Source: Aspidapion aeneum (lineage: Eukaryota > Arthropoda > Insecta > Coleoptera > Brentidae). From it: a DNA stretch of 64,000 nucleotides. The notes under the pieces were generated by a model, which searched no databases, was not told the DNA's origin, and was given only the letters and a program-made list of their open reading frames with translations. The position numbers and the translations under genes are program-made. Positions 49,601 to 61,600 of this stretch are shown piece after piece. The stretch lies in assembly GCA_963576565.1 (NCBI GenBank), contig OY755047.1, forward strand, positions 30,665,351 through 30,729,350, written 5' to 3'. Within the stretch, counting starts at the first letter, position 1, and every line of letters begins with the position of its first letter.

Positions 49601-52600
49601 AGCTCGAATTTGCCCAGGGCATTCGCCAAAAGTTTAAAATTCAATTGTTCTTTTTAATTAAGAATAATGTTTCCACTTGCTTAATGTTTCACTATGTGTG
49701 TAGTTCAATGCGGCCGCCTCTCAAATCGAGGTTTTTAAAGTTTGCCTTGCTTGCCAATAACTGCAAAAATGGCGGATTTATTTTTCTTCCTATTTCCTCC
49801 AGCCCGCGCAGGTCTGACAAGACTGTTTGGTATGGTGTATAAATACGCTGCCGCTGGTGGCTGACGTGAAAAGGCTATCATTAGGTCACTCACAACTGAA
49901 TAATTATCAAATAATTATTTTTACAGCAAGCACAAGAACTGGAAATCCAAGAGGCGTTTCTAAAGTTCATGGTGCACATCCTGAGAGGCTACCGGAATTA
50001 TTTGCTACCGATCACGAAGGCGCCTACAGTGGGTACCACTGACCCTCAAGCACTATTTCAACTCAACGACTTTTTGAAGAGCAGGGACAAAAATCACGTT
50101 GCGTTTTTCAAATTGGTTATGAGAACGCAGATGTTTATTAGGTTAGAAATTATTTAATAAAAACTATAGCTATTACAATGGAATAGATAGACTCAGCTGC
50201 ATTTCAGTCAACCATTTTGCTTCGCCTGGTCTCAAGAAATAAAAAAAAAAGGTTTGCATTTTATGCCGCTTGCAAGATTGCAAAGGGATAACTACTTACA
50301 TGTTTAATGCTTAAAAACATCAGAACCCAACATAAAGAAATGTCATATATAAAACGAATAATTTGAGTCTGTGTAAACCCTTCGATATAGGAATCATATG
50401 CAACCCCACGCATTGCTAAGTAGAGTGAGTTGATCTTAAACGGATGCATTATTTCATAGTTTCGGTGGCTGGGCTTCTTTCAATGCTTTTTTTTTGTTTC
50501 GTTTTTATTTATTGGCTTTGTCGAGCACAGAGGTCTTTATCGTGCTAGCGCCATCTACGCTCTCAACACGGTACCATCCGCTTAACGTGACTTCCGAACC
50601 ACGGCCTTGTATTGATCATCAACTTTGCCTACTTCGTTGATGCACAAGCTCCTCCCAAGACAGGCATTACCCATAGCTCCGGTGAATCTGTATTCACATG
50701 GAATGAATAGCAGGTTCGAGTTTGTACTGGCAGGTATGGGAATCGAACCCACCACCCTCTGATTGTAAAGCAGACGCGGCCACACTGAACCAGGGCCAGT
50801 CACGCTCCTTTCAATTTCATCTAATCGAATTTTCTGTTTAAGAAAACTTCGAAAATCTATTGGTATCTAATGCCCCGCCTTTGGCACCGCCTCTTCCATT
50901 GTATAAGATGTGTAAAGAGACAAATCAAATCAGTGTCTTGCTTGCTTTAATAGGTTCATCGAAGAACGAAGTTTTGTGGTTGACGGCGACCAAGGTTTGA
51001 CTTTCTTCGACGAATGCATGGAGAAAATGAACAGCGACGAATCTGATTTCAAGTTAATTGAGTTGGATGCTGTACATAAGAGCGACAGGACTATTTTTGT
51101 TTTGCCACCGGAACCAGCTGCTCATGGTAAGTGTGCTATATGTATATCTCTAAGTGCATCAATGTAACTCCTCAACTACGTTGCTTGGGCTCTCTTAGTA
51201 CTTGAACAGACTTAAGATGCCATTTCTCTCGTGGCCGAAAGGATAACAGTGTAGATCTCTACTTCAAAAACCGTTGTCTGCTTTCCTACGTCCTGGTCGT
51301 TTAGATTATTGTTGTTTCATTTGTCAGAATCTAATCCAAAAAAATGATATAAGTTATTCTCTTGTAAAGTCAGACATTTTCATATTTTTTTAAATAAAAA
51401 TACCTGTATATCATCACATTTTTAAATTCCTACTTTCTTTTCAACTTTAAAGGAGACTTTTGTTCGGCTTGAAATCTTAAAATCATTGCTTTTAAACCAT
51501 AAAAGATAACGAAATACTGCTGTGAGCATCTAAAGATGATTTTTACTTCCCTCGTTATCGGTCAAAAATGACATGTTCGAATTTTTCCGTGATTGAAGAT
51601 CTCATTTCTATTTTTCGTCGTTTTCTCTGTCTGTCCGCCCATCTGTCCGTTCGGATGTTGGAGCTATTGCTGGAGAATGCCTAAATCTATTATAATGAAA
51701 TTATATAAATATACATATTTTATAGAGGCCTATAGTTTTTCAGCCCATTCACAGTTTTTAACAGAAAGGTTGTAAGGAAAAGTTTTCCTGAAGTGTTTAC
51801 CAATTAAGGTCTTGTTTTTCAATTTTAATTAATTTAACAAAAAAACATCAATCAATAGTGATTTATTAAAGAAGATAAAACTATTCATTAAAAGGCGTAC
51901 AAACTCTAATTATCAGTGGCGGGGTTACTATTTTTTAAATTTAGATAAGTTGAAATTTAAGATGTAGAGGTCAAATAACTTACCAACTGAAATAACCCAA
52001 GTAACATTATTACCACTCAAGGTTTTAGTAATTTGGTTTCTGGGTTATTTAGAGGGTGCTGTTATGGGTTTTAGGATCAATTTAGCTACATAAAGGTAAT
52101 TTATATTGCCAATTACCTAAAGGGGTGTTATACAACCAAAAAGTGATTTATAAAGGGAGTATAATAAAACTGATATTCCTTCTGTTCCTTTTAGATACTT
52201 TTGGTTTTATTGATTTCTGATTTATAAAGATTGTCTTATAAAACCATTTTACCTAAAGTTTTTAAAAATAAATAACTATAAACTTTGGTCATTTAGTTTT
52301 TTTTCATTACTTTAGGTCATCACAAAATTGTTTTATAATAGAGCTAAACGGTTATCTTATATCTTTTTGTTTTTATAGTTACCAGTAGTTTAAAAGTAAA
52401 TATGATTAGATAGGCGGCCATATAGAACCTAGTTTCCTTAAGGTTTTTAAGAGTGGTAAATATAAACTTTAGACTTTTGGTTTTTGCCATTACTTTTAGG
52501 CATTTTAAAAAGATTTTATAGGAAGGCTTAAAGGTAAACTTAATTCTTTTGTATTTATAGTCACCCATAGCTGTATATTAAATAATATTTAAATAGACGG

Positions 52601-55600
52601 CCATATAAAATAAAAATATTGTTTCCTTAAGGGTTCTAACAGAAGTAAGTAAATACTTTCGTGTTTTATTTTTTTTTTGGTATTTCTTGTAAAAATAATA
52701 GATATACCTAGGTACAGATTGGTACCTACCTATTGCCAGATTGATTATTTAAAGTCCAATAACTAATAATTGTTGAGTTTCCGTCCTCCTGGGTAGGACA
52801 CCCAGGCCTATAAGGCCTGTTTAGACGGCCAATATAAGAGGTTGTCCTCCAACCTGCAGGCACAACGAATATCCTTGCACTGGCCCTCTCGATTGTGTCG
52901 AAATTGCACGATAAAAAACATTTAAAAGTGTTGAATTATACGCTTTTAAATACTTTAAAAATAAATACAAAATATTTAAGTGAGGTTATGTTGACTATGT
53001 TTACTTTGTTCTTTTTTGTTGGTTTCATAAGGGCACTTAAAAATTCTTGTTGCGATACAGTAAAAATTAAAACCAAGTGACCACTATAAAACCATAATGG
53101 CGTACCTATATAAATTTATTTAAAAAATATTGTAAAGAGAAAATATTTATCTAGTCGTGTTCGCAGTGTTTCTTAACAATAATTTTACTTTAATTTTGAT
53201 TTATGTAAACAGACTTTTTTAATGGTGAAAAGTGTAAATGATTTTCATTTCATTTTAAATATTTGTTATTTTGATATCAAAAAACTATTAAAAAGCATTC
53301 TTGAACTGGCGCGCTTGTTTTGAGGGCTTTTCAGATACGATTTTATCAGAAAAATAAATCTGGCAAGCAATTTGATCATCAACAAAACGACAAACTCGGT
53401 ATATTTTTATGTGATAAAATAATTTTGGGACTCTGACATTTTTGGCAATTTTGTGACCTAAGTTATTTTATATAGCCATTGTGAATCTAAAATATCGCCA
53501 TAGCTTTTATAGGAAAACTTCTTTACTCTAAAGGTATTATATGGTATTCAACAGAATCGCCAGGATACCAAATTACCAAATCTAGTTTTATAATAGGATA
53601 GAGGACGTTTCTGAGTTGCTTTTAGAACCTGGCATAATAGCTTTAGGCTCTAAAAGGTTCTATACTGGTGGAACCGCTAGAGGGCGAAGCTGGAGTTTAT
53701 TTCTTATGGTTTTATAGTGAGTTTAATACATAGGTTGCCACCACCAATTGGGGAGTCCCATTTAGGAGGTCTAAGGGGTATATAAGGGTAATGGGAACGT
53801 GCTAGCGACCAAACATTGAAACTAATGGTTTTAGGGAAAGGCGCTGGCAACCTTTTAGCTTCTGCTATAAATAAAGAAATGTTACTTGGGAAATCACATT
53901 AGTTTTTGGCGCGGTAGTAGTTAATAAATAAATAAAAACGCCTTTATTTTTAACTGGGCGAAGGTCAGCTAAAGCTGTTTGCTTAAGGCAGCGTGTAAAA
54001 GTACAAATTCTCAAGAATAAATAAATTCTAAAGTTTTGCAAAACAATTTAAACTTAAAAATAAATAGGAAAATATCTGCAGAAAAAAATTATGTTTTTAT
54101 GCTTACCCTAAAACAAAGATAAAATGAGAAACATATAACAAAAACAAATCAAAATACTAAAACAAACCGAACTAGGTATTATCTTCTAATAATTTTTGGT
54201 TAAAATGACGTTTGAATTTATCACAGGATACATAATTTAAGTTTCTTATATCAGTATCTATTAAGAAGTTTAACGGAGCTATACGAGAACGAAATGCATA
54301 AAAGTTTTTTAATAAATTATGATATTTTAATCTATTTTCTTTTTGGTGGGGGATAAGTGGTGGCTTTGAAACAAGGGAGAGGAAGATAGTTAAATATTTT
54401 TAAAAATCATAAGTTAAATCATAGCAGCTGTTGAGCTGCAGAATCATATCTGCTGAACCAAAGGACCTATTAAGCTGAGGATTGGTTTGGATAATAAATG
54501 TTGATTTATTGAGTTTGTTCTGCCGCGTTTTCATTACAGCGAGCACGACCGAAGGAATTTGCTTCCTTGTGCTTTGCAAATGCGGTACTCCTAACCTCTT
54601 AAATTTGTTTCAATTCGGCTATAACAATTCCTCTCACTGTTGAGGAAATATTTTTCTCAAACATTGTCAAAAGAAAAATTTTTTTTCGGGAGTTTGGATT
54701 TACTGCATTCGCAGAGCACAAGAAAGTACATTCGTTCGGTTGTGCTTGCTTTAATGAAAACGCTGCGTTAGAGATATAGATAATAATCGTTTATTTTTAT
54801 TTTAGGGCATCTTTACACGTATCCCCATTTTACGTTAAACGCAATGTTGCTCATCGGAAAGAAAAAATCACTCATACCCTCTTACATCAATCAGTCAATT
54901 ATGCCCGGATCTCCCATGGCTCGAAGAACCAAGCATGAGATTAAATCAGCTCAAAAACTGGCGAGGTAGGTCTGATTATAGATAGTCGACGACCTCAATT
55001 AATGTTTATAAATTAATTAATATTTATATAAAAAGTGAAATTTTTGTTCCTAAGTGAGTAAGAGAACGACGTAAAGGTGCAGGTGAGGAGTTCAAGTTTT
55101 TAAATAAATAAAACTATGATGTCATTTGGGTTAGAGACCCTTTATCCGCCATTATATTGTGTACCTCTGCCAAAAAAATTAACCGCTCCAAGCTAGTAGG
55201 TCTTCTAAACTTCTGTGACTCTCCGATAGTTTGGATCCTTCGGTGTAACAAATAAGAGCACTTTCCTGAAACATGATGTTACTACTCTGCCACGCTTCTC
55301 TATAGCACGCAAAATATAGCAGGGCTATCAAAACGGACGGGCCACGATCCTCCACTTTGTTGACGTCACGTCGGGGGCCGATTTTTTTTATGGTTACGTC
55401 ACGACACAGCTGATTGTCTTTAAAATATTGAAGTTGAAATGACGGTTTATGAATATTTGATTTGTTTTAATAAAGCCGGTTTTGAGATTGTTTTTACTAT
55501 ATTCTTGCTTGTATAGTATTCCTTAATTTTTCAGAGCAGCTTTATTAGCTCACACTAAAATTAAATTTAAAGCAGAAGCGAATGTGACAAACACAGATGA

Positions 55601-58600
55601 CAAAGTCAAATACATGTCAAATATAACAGTTGGCATGCGGTACATGGCGGGTAATTTGAATTCAAAATAAGGAATGTCAAATCTTGAAGATTTTAACCGT
55701 TAAATCATCTTGCATCCTTACAAAAGTTTGGTGGAATATCGGGATGGTGTCTGAGAATATTCCACTAAAATTTCGCGTTAATCTGTAGTGCCATTTTGAA
55801 AATATCATAAAAAACGTCTGACCTTCCATAAGACCCAATGTAAAAGTCATCCCCTCTGATTTTTTCAGGGTCTGTATGACTGATTTTTTCAGAGTCTGTA
55901 TTTTTTTGTTGGCCTTGAATATACTTACACTATTAGCTGTGCTAGATACCCTGTATGTATGATATATTTTAATCCTGTATGTATTTTTTATTTTAAAGAA
56001 ATAGAGTTGTGACAAACCCATCAAAGTCACTCAAACTCACATTTTTGGGTATGTTATTTTCTTACCAAGTTCATTGGCGTTTTACTGTAATAATTTATGT
56101 TATCAGCGGTGAGTTACATCAATCATCATTTAACATATTATAAACAAACATGTATGTTCGTCACTCCCTGTAAATGTTTGTCAAAAATTTTATTTTCCTA
56201 CGCTTTTAAATTAACAAGGACGGAAGGTGTGTCTCTCTCTAAATAAGGCTAGAGTATAGAGGACCGATATTTCCCTCTGATTTTGACCTAAACAAATTTG
56301 ATTTTGATAAGTTTGTCACGTCTCTATTTATTCAAAATATGTCATATATACAGAGCCTCTAATTTGTGTATGCTACTGGCACAGGTTAGAGGACCTTTAT
56401 GTATGACATATTTTAACCTGTATTTATTATTGTAGTAAAACGCCAATGAACTCGGCAAGAAAATAACATAACCAAAAAATGTGTGTTTGTGTGACTCTGA
56501 TGGGTTTGTCGCGTCTCTATTTCTTTAAAATATGTCATACCACAGCCCCCTTAAATTAGCAAGCCTGATACTGCTTTGAATTGCAACAGTTTCGAAGGCT
56601 GACAGATCTAAAATTTCGATTAAAGTGACAATATTTTGAAAACAAAAAAATATATGCTGACAAGAGAATAATTGAAATGTCAGCCTTCGACAGTGTTGTA
56701 ATTCAAAGAAGGATCGGGCTTGTTAATTTGAGGGGGCTGTGGTCACACATACAGGATTAAAATATGTCATACATACCGGGTCTCTAGCACAGATAATAGT
56801 GTAAGTATATTCCGTGCTACAGGGAAGCGTGGCAGAGTAGTTCATCATATTTAAGGAAAGTGCTTTTATTTGTTACACGATGGATCCAAACTATTGGAGA
56901 GTCACAGAAATGAGAGGTGCACGGTATAATGGCGGCAACTCTAGAAGAGGTTCTGATCGACAAGGAAGAGCAAATAATTACAGTAGCAGCCACAAATTTA
57001 GCAACCACCTAAAACTGTGAAAAAATTACATTCTGCACTAACAATGAAAAAATTTGTGGTGCATTTGAAAACTTCAATCTATTTCTCAGCTTAAAGAACT
57101 TTTTTCTATGAAGTGTTAAAAAAAACTGGCTGAAGCCATTCGAAAGTGAAAATTTTAAGCCTCGTGAAAGTTCCATAACAATTGGACAAGGAATAGTCGA
57201 GATATAAATTTTTAAAATTAGGTATTTTTAGGAATTTTTGTCTTTAAAAATCAGCCAGTTTTGCCCATAGCTACACAAAAAACAGTTTTCTTTAAGCTTT
57301 TTTTAAATGTGTCAAATGGACACTAAAAAATCAAGATTGACAGTTTTGGGTAATTGCAAAATTTTTGATCGCTGCTGAATTTGCTCTTACACCCATTTCA
57401 CCCTACATGCACTTAACGTAGCTTAAGACTGCCGACAACTTGGTGAAAGAGTAAGGAGTGGCAACAGAGGCATCAAGCAAACACGTGACGCTGGTTTGGT
57501 TTCCAGGGCATACAGGGGTGCCAGGCAACGAAAAGGCAGATAGCTCGCGCAAATCTGACTAGGAAACGATTTTATAGTATGGAAGCTACTACTGGGCATG
57601 AGCAAACTCTTAGAAAGCGAGAACAGGTTGCAGATACAAGAAAGACCGACCAAGTCCGACCAGGAGATCGTTGCTGGAACGGACCCGGAAAGATGTTGGA
57701 CTCCTGATGGAAATTGTAACAACACAACTGGCTTAGGGAGCACATGTCATGGATAGGAGTCAAGAATGACCCTACATGCCAAAACCTGTCACCAATATAC
57801 CTCGTGGCATAATGTACCTCCTACTTAAGGAGACCCTGAACGAGGAAAAACTGCACATGGTCAAATGAGCCGAATACTGGACTTTTTTTTACTGCCTTGA
57901 GGGTGGTTTAAGAGATAAATCTTACGGCCCTTACTACTATTCATATTATTGGGTCATAAACTGGCATTTTGCTAGATGGTAGATGTAAATGCTGCCCCCT
58001 AGTAAAGTTTGGGTGGAAATAAATCATTGTACTTTTGGATATAAAGCCTCCTTTCTTTATAAATATTTTTTTTTAGGAAGTACCAGCGTTCACCGGATAC
58101 CTGGGCGCGGTGCCTTTGCGGAACTTGCCACACGCTCTTCTTTATGGTACTGCCAAGCATGTTGTCGCTTAGTGCCGGCAAAGAGAAAGTTATTTTGCAG
58201 CAGGCTTACGAGCTACTGGTCAAGGCTACGTCTTTGCGGCTTGCTTGTGATGAGGTAAAACAATCAAATATATATTTTCAAGGCTATCTGGCCTTAATTG
58301 ACCTTGAAAAAGCAAGATTTATTCGAAAAGCACAATTTTCATATTTTCAAAATAAAACATGTTTTTTTGAGATTTTATAGCTGCAATTTAATTTTTATTC
58401 AAGATTTTGTTAAGGCCTGTCATAAAGAGCTGTAGGAGATTTGATAAATTTTAATGATTAATGAATTGATGACTCAAAAAAATAGTTCAGTGTGAATTTG
58501 CTTTGGTCCAAGATACGAATCTACTGTTGGCACATGGATAACCAAACAAATAATAAGATAGTATTGTCCAAAAACATCTGCAAATGAAGAGGTGTCAAAA

Positions 58601-61600
58601 AGGATGACATATCACCTCAAATTTTGCTGATTATCAATTTTGAAGTTCAAGATAATACCAATAAATCGGTTTAATTGACCCTTGACCTTGACTTACAATG
58701 AAAATATCCTCTCAAAGTTAACCGTTTTTTTTGCCGAACATCTACTGCGCAACCAAACAGTTTACAAGTTACAATTTTTGATACTGTGTTTCTACTTTGA
58801 TTGAATTAAACCAAATGAGAAACTTTTTTTATGATTAATTTTACGAAAATAAGTTGTTTATAAAAGCTTAATTGGAAAATGTAATTTTATATCTTACTAT
58901 TTTATTTTAGGTTTTAAGACAAGCCGAACTAAAATTATTGATAGAATAGTGTAATAAATCCCATCCTCGTCGCCATTGTAATATTTATGTTGTTTAAGCC
59001 GCGTAATTATTTATGATTGCGCAAATATTCATGGATGAAAACAGACTTACTATAAAATACGTATAGACCGTAAAATGGTTCCGTAACGAGAGGCAGTCCC
59101 ATGTGACGTCACTCCAACGCTGCTTTCTCATTGGTCAGCCGCGCGGCCATATTGCCTATGCCACTAACACTATGTCACGGCGCGGGAAATTTAAATTCGT
59201 GTGTTTGTCGTTTCACTCCAAACACTACAAATAGTTTTCCATTGAGGTAAATTCTAAGTAGACAATGTTATTAAAATATTTGGTTAAATTAACAAGTTTT
59301 CAGAACTTTTCCTGCTTTACTGAAATATTTAAAAACACAGCAAGCATCGCGTTTTTGGAAAAATGTTAATTTTTAGAATCTTCTGTAACTATTATTTATA
59401 TCTCAAAAATGTAATGCTCAATTGTTTTTTTTTTCATTTGGTGTTCTCAAAGAGTGTTGATAATACCAAATTTTTGCGAATTTGATGAATTTTGTATATT
59501 TAATGATAATAAAGGTACTAATGGTAAGTACTTGAATAACGCTATATATTTTTTGCTTAGGTCTGTTATAGGCTCATGATGCAACTTTGTGGAGAACACA
59601 ACAGACCACTTTTGGCTGTCAAGTTGCTGGTTCTTATGAAGAAGTTTGGCATTCAACCAAATGCTCTAACATATGGGTAATTATTTCTTTTAAATATTAA
59701 AATGGTGGATTAAGGAAATACTATAAACCGGAGTAAATACTGCCTTCCATTATTAAAGGAAAATAAATTACTTATTTTTATATTCGCCTTTGGTGTGTCC
59801 ATTTTGAAAGATTGGAAATTGTCAATTTTCAATGGGAAACTGTCAAAATACTGCCTGGCACTATTATAGTCTGGCTTTATTGCATTAAGTCCCTTTTATG
59901 ATTTAGTATTTTTTTATTGGTCTTAAAATGTGCAGTAAATTTTTAAAAGCTACATAGAACAGTTGGCAGACATTTCCTGAAATACCTACATATCCATCAT
60001 TTTTCCAAACCTCGTCATTGCGTTCTTTACATTTCACGGTGCCCCACCACGGATAGTTTACACAAGGGTTCTGCAGTTCTCAAAACCAAATTTCAAATAA
60101 TGCAAGGACCTAAAACTATAAACAACAAGTGAAATTAAAGAAAGAAAAATAAGAAAAAAGTTTTTGCTTCGGCCGGGACTCGAACGCGGGATCTCTTGCT
60201 CTGTACGCAAATATTCTAAACATTGAACTACCGCAGCCATACATAAATTTTCGGAAAACTTTCATCTATGCAGGCTATGCAAAAAAAGTTTTCCGAAAAT
60301 TTATGTATGGCTTCGGTAGTTCAATGTTTAGAATGTTTGCGTACAGAGCAAGAGATCCCGGGTTCGAGACCCGGCCGAAGCAAAAACTTTTTTCTTATTT
60401 TTCTTTCTTTAATTTCACTTGTTGTTTATGGTTCTGCAGTTGTTATGGTACATAATATTTTTAAAGGTCTCCCCTCAAGAAAAAACTCAAAGGTAGGTGT
60501 AGGTCAGGGAATCGAAAAGGCAGTGCAGTGCTGATACCGTACATTGAAGACCATTTAGAGATTTCACTTATGGCTACGTCGGATTTCAATGAAAGAAAAA
60601 ATCTTTTAAATTGGAAAAATATGGCTTGGCATTGATAGTAACATACCATTAAAGGACTTTGACGAACGGCAAAAACACGTTGGTCCATCGACCAAATTGT
60701 TGCGATTAGGCCAATAGAAGCCTCACATTCATTTTTAATAAAGCAACACCTTCTTACTCCTGACTTCAAATTTTACTCATTCTAAAAACATCCTTTTCCA
60801 GTAAAAGTTGTAATAAAAAAGTTCAAATAAATTTTGGTCAAAATTTTTTTGTCAAATGTTGCTACTGCATTTAGATCCACGCCGCTAACTGAGGGTTTTC
60901 TATTTCTGTACTTCAGAGTTAATGTTCATTTTTTCCGAAAATTTCGTGTATATGTTAATTCCATTAGTCCATACGTGATTTTTAATTTACTTATAACGCC
61001 CATTTATTTGCAATAATAGCGAAATTAGATCTTTATAAATACCTACTCTACGACAAAAAAATATTTTAAAAATTATTTCAAAACTAACTTTTTGGACTTA
61101 AACTCGTTATGCTCTGAGGTCCAGATTTGTTCTTAAAGTACTACAAATCCTTCAACATTATTCAGGTTACTCGATAAGTACTAAATATTTTTTTTATTTG
61201 CTTATTTTTTTGTTAGATTATATAACCGATGTGTTTTGGAAGCTGAATGGCCCGAATCATCGGGTTCGAGTCAGCTGTTATGGAAGAAATTGAAGAACGT
61301 CGTGTTCGCTGTTGCTCACTTTAAACATGCGGGTACAAGGAAAGCCCACAGAAACTTGTCTGCTTCCACAGAAGGAGGTAGGAATAAAACATCAATCTTT
61401 AACCACCACCACCTTTATAAATAATATACACATTTTTAACTTAAAAATACATGCAAAAACGGTAATTTTCTTAATAAACTAGAATCAACAGATAAGCTAA
61501 AAGAAATGAATGAAGAAAAACAAATAAAAATTTAAATTAGATTTTTGTTTTAAAAAGTTAAAAGTTAAGAAAAAATTATTTGATTTTATTTATGGTTTTG

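Larger units (their letters stand above)
60116..60433. repeat. Large inverted repeat containing two tRNA-like copies
   Basis: Arms of about 150 bp (60116-60263 and 60286-60433) surround a spacer of about 22 bp. Each carries a tRNA-like sequence followed by GCAAAAACTTTTTTC, a Pol III-type T run. GGTTCTGCAGTT occurs directly on both sides (60067-60078 and 60429-60440), possibly a target duplication. Confidence 0.8.
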
